From Eubacterium coprostanoligenes (lineage in GTDB: Bacteria; Bacillota; Clostridia; Oscillospirales; Acutalibacteraceae), in NCBI RefSeq assembly GCF_900167205.1, contig NZ_FUWW01000014.1:1-50661 (forward strand): 50,661 nucleotides of DNA. The letters run 5' to 3'. The translations under genes were made by a program, and so were the position numbers. This document shows positions 7,570 to 17,930 of this stretch, piece after piece (the first letter of the stretch is position 1; each line of letters starts with the position of its first letter). The notes beneath the pieces were generated by a model. It was not told the origin of the DNA, did no database searches, and saw nothing but the letters and a program-made list of their open reading frames with translations.

Positions 7570-9843
7570 TTATAATTCACCATAAGCTTTTGCTGAAACG
7601 CCATATTTCATAATTGACATCAACAAATTCTTAAAGTTTGCACTTGATGAAGACAATCCACATGCCTGATGTACATAAGATTCTACACTATAAGTACATA
7701 CAGCACTAATTTGCTTACCTGATTTATCATAAACAGCAAATTGGATTGTTTCCTTCATTTGGTTAGCAAATACGTCAGGGAAATAGAAGTAATATCTATT
7801 TTCTGTACCCAATGCACCTGAAACATTTGTCTTATAAACCTTGAATTGATCAGCATCATCAACAGGATTATATTCAAATGTTTGTCCTGCAACAGTTGCT
7901 TTAACAGTAATATCATTAATATTTACATCATTTCTCAAAGCAATTGTCATCTTAGGAACAACAGCATCCTCAAGTGAGAGAGCTGCACCGGCAAAACGTG
8001 CTGATGGGTTATCAATAGGAACTGCTTCATAATTCTTGACTGTTTCAAATGAAGTAACATCAGGTGTAGCAAGTGCCTTTTGTGCATCTGTCAATCCTGC
8101 ATTTGCAAGTTCATTTACATTTGTATTTGAATATACCTGAGCAGCTGCTGCATAATTCAAAATATTTACACAAATTGTTGCCAATGCTTTATTCTTTGCT
8201 GTAGCATTTGGACCTGTGTAAGTTGCACTGCCAAGAATAGAATCCGTATAAACCTTTACAGATCTTGTATATGTCGGACCCCAAACTTCTACTACTGTAC
8301 CATCCGAAGCCTTCATTGTACTGTATGCGACAACATCAATATCATCCTTGACATTTTGTGGCCATACACCTACAAGGTATTGATTATATGTTGCATCTTC
8401 CTTATCAGGTTCAGTATATTCAATCTCGCCCTTAAATGCAGTATTTGCTTTAACGACAACATTGCTAAACGAAGCAACATTTTTCTTTGTCATCTTAAAG
8501 TTTACTGTAAGTGAGCTGTCAAGAACCAATGCATAAGAATTACATCTAAGCAATGAAGTATTTGTTGCTGCTTCTCTCTTAACATCGCCACATTCACAAG
8601 TACCGACTAATTCACCGTCGCATCTGTCTGAAAGCTTATTGTAGTAAAGCTTTGAGTCATCATATGTCCATGTGTAGTGGTGAACGTGAGCATCTTCCTT
8701 CTTAGGAAGTTCTTCTGTTCTTGTAGCGCCACAACCGTCAAATGTACATGTGTATGTCTTGATACCTGTTTCAGTTGTTGTAGGTTCCTTAGTTACAACA
8801 CCTGCATCCCAAGTATGAGCTGCGCCTGTCTTAATGATGGTATAAGTTCCGTTAGCTGTTGCTGTTGCAGGAACTTCCTTATCCCAAGCATATGTGTAGT
8901 GCTGTGCATCATCATGAGTTGTTGCAGGAAGTGATGGTGGAACAATTGCTGTGCCTTCCTTATACTCTGCTGATGAGATCTGCTGACCGTCAGCGTTTAC
9001 GAAGGTGATTGTATAATTCTTACCTACTGTTCCATTATACTCGTTTTCGCCCATAAAGTCAAGAGCAGGAACATCAGCTTCTGAAACCTTTGCGTAAGTC
9101 TTATATTCTTCAACCTTACCGCCGTTAGCAATTGTGCCAAGAGTGTATGTTTCGTAAGGATCGCTTTGAGTATTATCAATGCTGAATGTAATTGGCTGAT
9201 CGTTAACAATCTTGAACATGAATGTTGCCAAAACAGCTTTTGAATCTGTTAAACTTACAGAATCAGCGCCTGTCTGAACTGCAAAGTTTGCGTGCATAAT
9301 TCTTGCTTCAGGGTCAACATAAGAAGTTTCGCCTAATGTGCTTGTTGAATTATAAAGAGCGCTACCACTTTGAGTTGGAATTGCTTCATTGATAGGGAAA
9401 TCTGCATGTGGACCTTCAGTAGTAACCTCATTATACATATAAGCTACTGTAACATTGTCACCTCTACCCTTATAATCTATGATATAAGCCGGTTCAATAG
9501 CTTCTGAATACTTAATAGCTACTTCTGCAGCAGAAAGCTCTGTAACATTCTCAAGGAGAACGCTTACTGTAAAGAAGTCGCCTGTAACATAGCCGTCAAT
9601 CTTGCCATTTGAATATGTCAACTTATCAGAATTCAATCCGGAATGAGCCAAGTAATCAGCCATCTTTGCACTTCTTGGCTTTAATACAGTTTTCTTTGTT
9701 GTGGTACAAGAAACATCTCCGAATTGAAGATTAATATTTGCTCTGTTTGCATCATCGGAAGCAAAAACTGTCAATGGAACCGAGCAAACTATCATCATTA
9801 CTGCTAAGAGGATTGCGACTACTTTTTTAAATGATTTTTTCAT
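7570..9843 (-). CDS. Secreted multidomain protein with possible cohesin-like domain
   Basis: 757 aa. Signal peptide at 1-29 (basic start, then VAILLAVMMIVCSVPL, cleavage near VFASDD). Residues 85-230 have a beta-sandwich pattern (GDFFTVSVLLENVTELSAAE) like cohesin or cohesin-like domains, but this is weak evidence. Residues 275-335 form a repeat of the type YTITFVNADGQQISSAEYKEG...YAWDKEVP, followed by an HTWDAGVVTKEPTTTETG/CTFDGCGATRTEEL module (residues 342-375), both common in clostridial surface proteins. The rest is an extracellular region not recognised, with cysteine pairs. No dockerin, LPXTG or SLH motif is visible. It is 19 bp downstream of the 352-aa dockerin gene, so they are probably one operon. 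Confidence 0.8.
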   Translation of the reverse strand: MKKSFKKVVAILLAVMMIVCSVPLTVFASDDANRANINLQFGDVSCTTTKKTVLKPRSAKMADYLAHSGLNSDKLTYSNGKIDGYVTGDFFTVSVLLENVTELSAAEVAIKYSEAIEPAYIIDYKGRGDNVTVAYMYNEVTTEGPHADFPINEAIPTQSGSALYNSTSTLGETSYVDPEARIMHANFAVQTGADSVSLTDSKAVLATFMFKIVNDQPITFSIDNTQSDPYETYTLGTIANGGKVEEYKTYAKVSEADVPALDFMGENEYNGTVGKNYTITFVNADGQQISSAEYKEGTAIVPPSLPATTHDDAQHYTYAWDKEVPATATANGTYTIIKTGAAHTWDAGVVTKEPTTTETGIKTYTCTFDGCGATRTEELPKKEDAHVHHYTWTYDDSKLYYNKLSDRCDGELVGTCECGDVKREAATNTSLLRCNSYALVLDSSLTVNFKMTKKNVASFSNVVVKANTAFKGEIEYTEPDKEDATYNQYLVGVWPQNVKDDIDVVAYSTMKASDGTVVEVWGPTYTRSVKVYTDSILGSATYTGPNATAKNKALATICVNILNYAAAAQVYSNTNVNELANAGLTDAQKALATPDVTSFETVKNYEAVPIDNPSARFAGAALSLEDAVVPKMTIALRNDVNINDITVKATVAGQTFEYNPVDDADQFKVYKTNVSGALGTENRYYFYFPDVFANQMKETIQFAVYDKSGKQISAVCTYSVESYVHQACGLSSSSANFKNLLMSIMKYGVSAKAYGEL

Positions 9844-9862
9844 TTTATATAGTTTCCTCCAA

Positions 9863-10921
9863 TTAATTTAAGTTTAGTTGAGTATATGCAACTTTATGTC
9901 TTAAAAATAACTTAAAGATTGCAAAATCTTCTTCATTAAATTCACTATCACCGTTTAAATCGGTTTTAAATTTAGAAAATAGAGCAACATCAGTAGAATT
10001 TACTTTACCGTCCTTATTGTAATCAAGTACGCAAATTCCGATATTATTCACTGTGATTTGATCGTAGTCGGCATTCTCTCTGGCAACTACGAGCTTTGCC
10101 TCTCTGTCAATCGTGTGTGCACCGCTGAACACAAGTGTATACTCGCCTATTTCAAGACCTTTAAGTGTATACGAACCGTCAGCGTTGGTAACTGTGCTCT
10201 TGTCAGTTCCTTTGACAGAAACTGTAATTCCGCCTGCAGGAGCTGTTGTTGCAACACCTGTGGTTTCATTTGCAATAGTCACATTACCCGAAACATCAAA
10301 TTCTGTTACAAGATAGGTAGGAGAAACATCGGCTGTCATTGGGTAAGTCTTGTAGGGCTTTTGAACGCTTGTATCAAGAACATAACAGTCATCCTCGCCA
10401 TCTAAATATGATGCTCCTATAAAACACAAATCAGGATTTCTTGAAAATGCAAATACATCTGCGAAATCGCAAGAGGATGCGACTGTAACAGAAAGTGAGA
10501 CCATTACAGTCCCGTTTGAATCGATTGTAGATGCATCTTTACTTTCAGCAACTTGGAACAAAGAGATAGTGCTGTTCTCTATTTTTTGACAACCATTAAT
10601 CATATCGCTATGTTCATCAGCATAAGTGCCGAGAATAGAAATGTTAGAGATATAATTAGAATCATAGGTTGCTGTCAACTCAACCATAGAAACTGCCTTC
10701 ATTCCGGAAAGGACGATGTCAACATAATATGTACCATTTTGGAGTCTGTTGCCGTCAACTTTTTTTCCGGTTGTGTTGGTAAAAACACAAGACAATTCAG
10801 GAGTTTCTTTGCCGAGGGTTCCGGCCTCGGCATTTGCACTAAAAGGGAGTGCAAACATTGAAATTATTAAAATTAAACAAACGAAAGGGGTAGTTAAGAA
10901 GCTTTTAAAAGTGTGTTTCAT
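9863..10921 (-). CDS. Secreted dockerin protein with cohesin-like and carboxypeptidase-regulatory-like domains
   Basis: 352 aa from the ATG at 10921, chosen because AGGGGG lies 7 bp upstream; an ATG 22 codons earlier would put extra residues ahead of the signal peptide. Signal peptide SFLTTPFVCLILIISMFALP, cleavage near ANA-EAG. Residues 25-170 are a beta-sandwich (YYVDIVLSGMKAVSMVELTATYD) reminiscent of cohesin-like modules. A carboxypeptidase-regulatory-like fold follows (ITVSVKGTDKSTVTNADGSY). The C-terminus is a type I dockerin with two calcium loops, DYNKDGKVNSTD and DLNGDSEFNEED. Dockerins bind cohesins to assemble extracellular complexes. The first loop DYN(K/G)DGKVNSTDVAL is shared almost exactly with the 2027-aa protein, so both may dock to the same partner. 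Confidence 0.85.
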   Translation of the reverse strand: MKHTFKSFLTTPFVCLILIISMFALPFSANAEAGTLGKETPELSCVFTNTTGKKVDGNRLQNGTYYVDIVLSGMKAVSMVELTATYDSNYISNISILGTYADEHSDMINGCQKIENSTISLFQVAESKDASTIDSNGTVMVSLSVTVASSCDFADVFAFSRNPDLCFIGASYLDGEDDCYVLDTSVQKPYKTYPMTADVSPTYLVTEFDVSGNVTIANETTGVATTAPAGGITVSVKGTDKSTVTNADGSYTLKGLEIGEYTLVFSGAHTIDREAKLVVARENADYDQITVNNIGICVLDYNKDGKVNSTDVALFSKFKTDLNGDSEFNEEDFAIFKLFLRHKVAYTQLNLN

Positions 10922-11058
10922 AATGAAACCCCCTAAAGTTCTTGTTTGATTTTTTATATGATGCCCCGCACAAAGTTGCCCATGCACAAGGCATCATAGG
11001 ACATAACTAAATCGTAATTAATTTAGTGGAATTTAATTTAGTGTGATAACCTTGTTAA

Positions 11059-14000
11059 TTATGCAAGTGTGTTGCTATAAGCAATCTTTGATCTCAAAAT
11101 ATTCTTGAACTGGTCAGCAGTGATCTTCTTGCCCTCACCGATTTCGCCTGCCTTTGAAGCAAGAGCGACATCAGTTGAGTTAACCTTACCATCACCGTTG
11201 TAGTCAATAGCGATTACACCAATATTAAGACCTTCTGTAGCACCTGAAACAGGAACTGTTCTGTTGATACCGTTTGTAGCCTCAACTGTGATTGATGTTG
11301 TGCCGGCAGGAACTTCAGCAGTGAATGAACCGTCAGCCTTTGTGTTTGCAACTACTTCGCCGTCAGCGACGATTGATGCGCCAACAAGTGCAAATGTACC
11401 TGCTGTACCTGTAGCATCAATTGCTTCGGTAACTGTACCTGAAATTGTGAATCCTGCGTTAGGATCAGGAACTGCAAGAGCATTTTCAGCCATTACGAGA
11501 CTCTTCTTTGCTTCGTAAATGCTTGAAATGTTAGCTTCCTTTTCTTCCTTTGCTACCTTGATTGCCTTTGCGAGACGGTTGATATATTCTGTCCATGTAG
11601 CGTCAGAATAAACAACTGCACCCTGATTAACAAGTTTACCGTTTACAACCTTACCGTACTTAACAGTTGGAGTACCTGTTACAGTAACTTCACCGTTTGA
11701 AAGTGCGTGAGTTGTTTCATCTTCGGAAACTGTTGCTGTGAGATTAGCCTTTGTTGTGCCTGTTACAAGAGAGATTTCAGCTTCAAGCTTTTGACCCTTG
11801 TATTCACGAGGAACAAGACGGCTATTATAGAATTTAAAGTTTTCACTTGCTTCGTGAAGTTGAGCATATGAAGCAGTTGTTGTGTAAACAGGCTTGCCGT
11901 TTTCATCCTTAGCACCTGTATCCTTCAAGAGTGCTTCTGCTTCCTTACCAACCTGAGTCATCTTCTGATATGAAGCGATATCATAGTTGATAATTTCCTT
12001 GCCCTTGTAAGAATCAATGATACCGTCCTTCTGAACGATTTCGTTCATTGCAGATGTATCAATCTTCTTAATTGTTTCTTGAACATAATATGTCATGAAG
12101 TCCTGTGCCTGAGCATATACACTACGATAGTCGTTTTGGCCATCGTTAGGAATAACGGCATCATGGAGTTCTGCATGAGTGAATGTCCAACCTTCAGAAG
12201 GGTTTACGCTCTTACCTGTTGATGCATAATATGAGTGGTTTTCTTTTGCATAGTAATTCTTCTTTGTTGCTACGCCATTTACCATTTCCTCATATGTTGC
12301 AATAGTCTTTGTAGGACCGTAGTAAGGATAAGCATAAGATGTTGTATCCCAACCATTTTCGTATACATAATCATTTACATAATAGTATACGCCGCCTTGC
12401 ATTTCTACCTTGCGGTTGAAGTACTTTTCAGTACCGTTTGTAACATCTTCACCAACAATAAGCTTGTTTGAGTAGATTGGGAACTTAAATGCTTCGTCTA
12501 CATAGTAGTAATTGCCATTCTTATGGAATTTGTTTTCTACATATGTCTTAAGAGTATCATCTGCATTAAGATCAGCATCTGTCAATGGCTTGTAAGCCGG
12601 ATCGCCGGTTGAAGCCTTTGTTGTTGATGTCTTTGCAGTGAGTTGAGTCTTAGAAGTAAGATCCTCGATGTTTCTCTCTGTTGGAGCAGTAACGATCTTA
12701 TCAAGTACTGTCTCGAACTTGCTCTGCATATCCAAATAAATAGCAGATGAGTTTGATGCCTCAACATAGTCAGTATAATTTGAAGGCTGATATGCGTTGA
12801 TTTGACCTTGTGCTGACTGATATGCGCTCTGAAGTGTTGCAGAACCGCTTGTATCAGCAATTGTAAGAACAGTATTATCACCAAGATCAAGTGCTGCATC
12901 AGTTGCTGAATAACCAACAAGATTAATGTTGTATACACCAGGTGTAAGTGTCTTAACCTGATCCTTAACCTTCATATATCTCTTATTTGCTGATGATACG
13001 CCCTTAAGAGAAACATAGTAAACATTAGGAACTGTTGACATAGGAGTTGCACATGTATTTTGAATAGCAACAGGATCAACAAATACGTTAACAAGATCAC
13101 CGTTTTCATCAAACTTAAGTTCAACGCCTTCATAATAATCAGGATCATTTATATTATTTAAATATTCTGACTTGCTGATTTCAGCAGCGATATGAGTTCT
13201 TGTTGATGCATTTGGCTTAGTTACACCATTAACTTCGGTTTGTGCCTTTGCTTCGTCAAGAGTATAACCCTTTGCAAATGAAAGGCCAACATCTGAACCA
13301 ACGATGTCACCTGAATTCCAAGTTGTACCACCGTCAAGGCTATAGTCATACTTGTTAATGTTTGTAACCTGAATCTTGTCACCGTCTACTTGGTATGAAG
13401 TATATGCCATACCATTGCATCTGTCATTTTCGTCTTGTGCGTTATTATAAGCTTCATAAACGCCGTCAACATTGCCGTTAAGACCGATACCAAGTGATTC
13501 AAGCTGACCTGTAAGTGAGCTTGAAACAAGTTGCTTATTCATCTTATAACCGTATGGAGTTTGTGTATAAGCGCCTGTAGAGTAAACAGCCTCTGTACGT
13601 TCATCTTTCTTATTAAGACTGCCGTACCAGCCCTTATCTGTTGAAAGGTTCAAGTAGCAAACTGCTATTTGATTTTCATACAACGGCTTTGCACCGCTCT
13701 TCTTAGGATTGTCTGATGTACCCTTATAAATGTTATAAGTAAGAGTATACTTAATCTTTTGGCTTGTCTGAGGATATTTACCATTAACTTTAAGTTTAAG
13801 GCTCTTTTCAGGAGCAAGCATATAGTTTTTAGATGGAAGAGTAGCGGCAATTGTACCGTCAGATGATTCCAAGTTAACGAGTTCAACGAAATATCTATCG
13901 TCAGGAACTATATTTCCATTTGTGTCCTTATAGAACTTGTTAAGACCTACAGACTCATTCTTGATAGTGATATATGTATTCTTAATATCTGTACCGAATG

Positions 14001-17000
14001 AGAAGTCAGAACGAGATGGGTCGTTGATAGAAATTGAAGCGGCACCAAACTGATGGTCACGCAACTGTGGAAGGAAGCCGTTTACAAAGTAGCTTACTGC
14101 CTTAACAGCAAACATTGCACCCTGCCAGCAACCGTCGCCACGAGTTTTATTCTGTACAGCAGTTGTACCACCGAATGCACAGAAGATATTACTGATCAAA
14201 ATACCAAGAACGCCTGTTTCTTTTTGACCGTCGCCCTTGTATTTAACAAGTACAGCCTGATCAACCAAGCGGTCAAATGGTGTTGTTGTGCCCATTTCAG
14301 ATGAAGTAGGAATAACCTGCTTATACTGCTGACCTGTAACCTTTGCACCAAAGATGCTGTTTACAAGAGAAGCAACAACTTCATCATAAATAAGAGCGTC
14401 AATACCCTTGCTCATGATTGGTTCTGCTGTGAAGATTGTCAAAAGTTGCTTGATAAGTGTTGTAAGACCACGAGTTTGATCTGCACCGTGAGTCTGCTTA
14501 ATATCAAGAACTGATGTAATTATTGTGTTATAAAGGAGATCCTTGGCGTCTGCATGACCTGCCTTCGCAGTTGTACCATACTGCAATACACCGATTGTTG
14601 GCCAAATCTTGTTTGCAATGTTGCTGATGTTTGTCCAAATATCGTTGTTTATTGATACATCGCATGAGCCGTCTGCATTAACTACACCGAGAAGAGCGGC
14701 AACGCCCTTACCGATTGTTGATGTTGCAGTCAAGTTGTAAGAAGGCTCTGTATACTCATCCATTGATGCATAATAGCAAATAACTGAATTTACGATGTCA
14801 TACAATGTTGTCTTGTCCTTTGTAGGATCCTTAATGGCTTCATAATTCCAAACTTTACCATCCTTGGTACGAATCGGAATGAGAGCGTTAAGGAAGTAAC
14901 CTACCGCATCACGAGCCATAGGAAGAAGTGCATCTTCAAACATTGTCTTATTGCCATCGCCATCAATATCAAGAGCAGCTTCATAGTAGCCGTTCTTTGT
15001 TGTTACGAACTGATCGTAATTCTTGTCAGGCTGTGAGTATGAAAGATGTTCTTTCAATACTACATAAGCAAGACCCTTTGCATCCTTTACAAGGTCAAAC
15101 TCTTCGTTGTGGATGCTTCTTATTGCCTTAATAACACCGAGTGTGCCGATAAGGAGAGGCATCATAGCTTCTTCAAAGTTTTCTTCTGAAAGGTGATTGC
15201 TTGTTGTCTTGTCAACAATACTGTGGTTGTTATAGAAAGCATTAAGGATGTTTTCATCAGTAACATTTGCGCCATATTCGAAAATACTGCACAAGTTTGT
15301 AACGATTGTTTGAGCAATTTCCAAATTAGATGGGTCTGCACTTGTTTCTTGAAGTGTAGGACGATCAATAATAGTTTTAACAACATTCTTTTCGCCCAAA
15401 CCGATGTTATCTGAGTTAGGGAACAAGTCCTTAACTGCAGCAACAAGACAGTTGTTGAGTGCAGCTACAATGTTATTGTACTTCTTGCCGTCAACTGTGT
15501 TGTTATTGTTAACATAGCTGTCAACAAAGTGCTCAAGATTTTTAAAGCCTGTCTGCATGAAGTAAAGGTTGATAGGACCTGTCTGCATATTGAAGACTTT
15601 ATCTGCAAGTGGGCTGTAACGAAGCTTACCAAAGAGGATGCTTTCTGTGCTGCCCTCTGAAGTTACATAGTTGTTGCTCTTTACAACATCTCTCCAGTTG
15701 TACTGTGGATCTTCAACTACATTTCTGTCATAGTCAAATGTCTTTCTAACTTTGTTTCTGAATTCTTCAACAGATGAGCAACCATACTTCTTATATTCAG
15801 CTGCCAAGAAAGCATCGAACTTTTCATCAGTGTAGTTGTTTACCCAATCGGTCTTGTCAATCTTGTCATTCTTCTTCAACCAATAATAATATACATTATC
15901 AAAGTTGCCGCCGTGACCCTTGTACCAATCCATGCTGTTGTTAACACGCATTGTTTTGAGTGTTGGCTTAAGACCTGTCTTCCAAGCAAGTTTGAACGCT
16001 CTGTCCAAAATTGTGTAGAAAGTATCTTGTGGTGTGATTGTGAGAGTTTCCTCTCCGCCGTCTGCTTTACCATATCTGAAGAGGTAAATCATACCATTGC
16101 CGTTTTTGTCGTATCTGAGGTTTGGATCATATCCGAGAGCCTCTGATGCCCGGGCAATGTTTGCGTCTGTGTCATCCAAGTTTTCAGCCTTGAGCCAAGC
16201 CTTAATTTCCTGATAACGGGTCTTTGATGAATCTGTTACATCAAAATTAGTTCCGTCTTCGCTTTTCTTGTTTGTGCTGATAGCATAAGTCATCTCAATT
16301 GAGATTTTGCTGATAAATTCAGAAGTGAGCTTGCTGAGGAGCTGTTCATCATAGTTCCATGTTTTACCGCCCTTGCCCTGAAGGCCTAATCTGAATTGTT
16401 CAGCTTCCTCATTTGTGAACCAGTTTGTGTTATTGAAAATAACTTGAGCCACAAGGTTGTATACGAGGTTTGACTGATAGCCGTTCCACATGTTGAGACC
16501 GCCGATATTGCCGATCATATTGTATACATCAAGGAAGCTCTTTGCAACACCAAGGTTAAGGTTACCGCTGAGGAATGAACCAATAACGTTTTGGTTTTGT
16601 CTCTTTGATGTTTTATCGTTGTTTGAGTTGTAATATAATGTTTCTGCCAAAGCCATTACAATATCCTTGGCATCATTTACTGCACGATATGACTTGTTAC
16701 ACTGTGAAGTGATATCAGCTGCATTTTCAGAATACTTCAAATTTGCGAGTGGGTCAACTGAAAGTTTTGCAACATCACCGCCAACTGTACCACCGTACTT
16801 TGACAACAAGTCTCTAACCTGCCTTACAAGGTCAAGTGCACCGTCAACACTGTCAAGATAACCGTTGATGTTGACTACAACAACAACATAGTTGAGGTTG
16901 AGAGAAATCGGAGCGATGTTTGCACTGCCAAGAACATCGTCAACCCAGTCAAGAAGTGCTTCACAGGTTTGATTGTCTGTTGTCTCTGCCCATGTCATAA

Positions 17001-17142
17001 AGTTTGCTGCAAGCTGGCTGTCATGAGCATCGTCCTTTGATGTAGCGTAAACTGTAAGTACGCCTGTGAAAGTGGACATTGCCATAATAACAGACAAAAT
17101 GATTGCAACAATTTTGCGTGCAAAGATTTTAGATTTTTTCAC
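11059..17142 (-). CDS. Giant secreted dockerin protein (2027 aa)
   Basis: 2027 aa. Signal peptide at 1-33 (KIVAIILSVIMAMSTFTG, cleavage near VYAT-S). Residues 40 to about 1100 are a long helix-rich region not recognised. A beta-rich module follows (ITIKNESVGLNKF, then VNGKYPQTSQKIKYTLTYN). Two FIVAR-like helical stretches are visible, one with LQSAYQSAQGQINAYQP and one with YINRLAKAIKVAKEEKEAN. A carboxypeptidase-regulatory-like domain (ISGTVTEAIDATG...DGSFTAEVPAG) precedes a C-terminal dockerin whose first calcium loop DYNGDGKVNSTD is intact; its second loop is degenerate (EGKKITADQF). Start: GTG at 17142 with GGAGG 12 bp upstream. It is the first gene of the leftward group and divergent from the 2621-aa gene. 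Substrate or scaffold function is unknown. Confidence 0.8.
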   Translation of the reverse strand: MKKSKIFARKIVAIILSVIMAMSTFTGVLTVYATSKDDAHDSQLAANFMTWAETTDNQTCEALLDWVDDVLGSANIAPISLNLNYVVVVVNINGYLDSVDGALDLVRQVRDLLSKYGGTVGGDVAKLSVDPLANLKYSENAADITSQCNKSYRAVNDAKDIVMALAETLYYNSNNDKTSKRQNQNVIGSFLSGNLNLGVAKSFLDVYNMIGNIGGLNMWNGYQSNLVYNLVAQVIFNNTNWFTNEEAEQFRLGLQGKGGKTWNYDEQLLSKLTSEFISKISIEMTYAISTNKKSEDGTNFDVTDSSKTRYQEIKAWLKAENLDDTDANIARASEALGYDPNLRYDKNGNGMIYLFRYGKADGGEETLTITPQDTFYTILDRAFKLAWKTGLKPTLKTMRVNNSMDWYKGHGGNFDNVYYYWLKKNDKIDKTDWVNNYTDEKFDAFLAAEYKKYGCSSVEEFRNKVRKTFDYDRNVVEDPQYNWRDVVKSNNYVTSEGSTESILFGKLRYSPLADKVFNMQTGPINLYFMQTGFKNLEHFVDSYVNNNNTVDGKKYNNIVAALNNCLVAAVKDLFPNSDNIGLGEKNVVKTIIDRPTLQETSADPSNLEIAQTIVTNLCSIFEYGANVTDENILNAFYNNHSIVDKTTSNHLSEENFEEAMMPLLIGTLGVIKAIRSIHNEEFDLVKDAKGLAYVVLKEHLSYSQPDKNYDQFVTTKNGYYEAALDIDGDGNKTMFEDALLPMARDAVGYFLNALIPIRTKDGKVWNYEAIKDPTKDKTTLYDIVNSVICYYASMDEYTEPSYNLTATSTIGKGVAALLGVVNADGSCDVSINNDIWTNISNIANKIWPTIGVLQYGTTAKAGHADAKDLLYNTIITSVLDIKQTHGADQTRGLTTLIKQLLTIFTAEPIMSKGIDALIYDEVVASLVNSIFGAKVTGQQYKQVIPTSSEMGTTTPFDRLVDQAVLVKYKGDGQKETGVLGILISNIFCAFGGTTAVQNKTRGDGCWQGAMFAVKAVSYFVNGFLPQLRDHQFGAASISINDPSRSDFSFGTDIKNTYITIKNESVGLNKFYKDTNGNIVPDDRYFVELVNLESSDGTIAATLPSKNYMLAPEKSLKLKVNGKYPQTSQKIKYTLTYNIYKGTSDNPKKSGAKPLYENQIAVCYLNLSTDKGWYGSLNKKDERTEAVYSTGAYTQTPYGYKMNKQLVSSSLTGQLESLGIGLNGNVDGVYEAYNNAQDENDRCNGMAYTSYQVDGDKIQVTNINKYDYSLDGGTTWNSGDIVGSDVGLSFAKGYTLDEAKAQTEVNGVTKPNASTRTHIAAEISKSEYLNNINDPDYYEGVELKFDENGDLVNVFVDPVAIQNTCATPMSTVPNVYYVSLKGVSSANKRYMKVKDQVKTLTPGVYNINLVGYSATDAALDLGDNTVLTIADTSGSATLQSAYQSAQGQINAYQPSNYTDYVEASNSSAIYLDMQSKFETVLDKIVTAPTERNIEDLTSKTQLTAKTSTTKASTGDPAYKPLTDADLNADDTLKTYVENKFHKNGNYYYVDEAFKFPIYSNKLIVGEDVTNGTEKYFNRKVEMQGGVYYYVNDYVYENGWDTTSYAYPYYGPTKTIATYEEMVNGVATKKNYYAKENHSYYASTGKSVNPSEGWTFTHAELHDAVIPNDGQNDYRSVYAQAQDFMTYYVQETIKKIDTSAMNEIVQKDGIIDSYKGKEIINYDIASYQKMTQVGKEAEALLKDTGAKDENGKPVYTTTASYAQLHEASENFKFYNSRLVPREYKGQKLEAEISLVTGTTKANLTATVSEDETTHALSNGEVTVTGTPTVKYGKVVNGKLVNQGAVVYSDATWTEYINRLAKAIKVAKEEKEANISSIYEAKKSLVMAENALAVPDPNAGFTISGTVTEAIDATGTAGTFALVGASIVADGEVVANTKADGSFTAEVPAGTTSITVEATNGINRTVPVSGATEGLNIGVIAIDYNGDGKVNSTDVALASKAGEIGEGKKITADQFKNILRSKIAYSNTLA

Positions 17143-17720
17143 TTTATTAAATTTCCTCCATGTTTAATTACGATAATGATTCCCCGATTATGTATCTGTC
17201 GCTTTCTCTGACCTAATTGCAATATCTCGCAACAGAAAGAATGGAACAAATCCCGATAGCATAATTATTAACATACAATTAATTCACGATGAACCATTTC
17301 ACGCATTATTATTAAATCACAGTTTACAAAGAAAATCAAGACACTTACATATTAATAACATTATACTAATGTGAGAAAATCTGTTAATTTTTTCGTAACA
17401 TTTGCACAAATGACATATATTCGATTTTGTAAAAACTGCAAGAAATTCTTGCCGGAGTATTGATTTTTTGTGATTAATGATGTAAAATTCAGTTAAAAGT
17501 TCACAAATTGTTTACAATGTTTTTACATTTTGTCAAAGAATTCACAAATTTTTTTGCAAAAAAACCAGACACACAACAACTTGTGGACAAAAGATTGTTT
17601 GTGCAGATTATACACAAAATCAGCTATTGTTTGAACGAAAAAATAGGTCAAAATGCCACAAAAAATGTGTGTTTTTGCCCTTTATATGTTAAACAATGGT
17701 TATTATTCGTTAAAAAGTTA

Positions 17721-17749
17721 TTGACTTTGTGTTCTTAATTTGTTATAAA
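17721..17749 (+). promoter_or_regulatory. SigmaA-type promoter for the 2621-aa protein gene
   Basis: TTGACT (17721-17726), 17 bp, TATAAA (17744-17749). The expected start near 17756 gives a 5' leader of about 175 nt. Confidence 0.75.
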
Positions 17750-17831
17750 TAATCTTGGATATTGTTCGTGCATAGGGGTATTTTGCGCCAAAATCCCAAA
17801 AATTCGGTTCAAACCGCCTCTATGATTCCAG

Positions 17832-17902
17832 TTACAGCTGTAAAGCAAACCGCTTTACATGGTGTTAAGTAAGTCACTTTACACCGCTCATTCAGCTGTA
17901 AA
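17832..17902 (+). promoter_or_regulatory. Structured 5' leader with two adjacent hairpins
   Basis: Hairpin 1: TGTAAAGC (17839-17846), loop AAACC, GCTTTACA. Hairpin 2: 17861-17885, 9 pairs with one internal T-T mismatch around loop AAGTC. The direct repeat CAGCTGTAAA flanks both (17835-17844 and 17893-17902), and the first copy lies in the palindrome TTACAGCTGTAA. No riboswitch class is recognised. It may be an RNA switch, a stability element or a protein-binding site. Confidence 0.5.
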
Positions 17903-17930
17903 ATCATTAAAAAGTGAAGGAGAGATGATT

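Larger units (their letters stand above)
17143..17930. other. 788-bp divergent intergenic region between the two giant secreted-protein genes
   Basis: AT-rich and without a credible gene. On the minus side a TATAAT (17365-17360) could be the -10 of the 2027-aa gene, but I see no good -35. On the plus side there is a clear promoter at 17721-17749 and a structured leader. Direct repeats TTCACAAATT near 17500 and 17542 may be regulatory. The rest holds nothing recognisable. Confidence 0.6.

Noticed and set aside
10958-10997. ATGATGCC/GGCATCAT inverted repeat between dockerin genes
   Set aside because: Only an 8-bp stem with a 24-nt loop and no T-run; too weak to call a terminator or regulator.
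17580-17625. Near-matches to DnaA boxes (TGTGGACAA and TTATACACA) in AT-rich DNA
   Set aside because: Each has a mismatch, there are only two, and no dnaA, dnaN or parAB lies near. Chance in AT-rich DNA is more likely than an origin.
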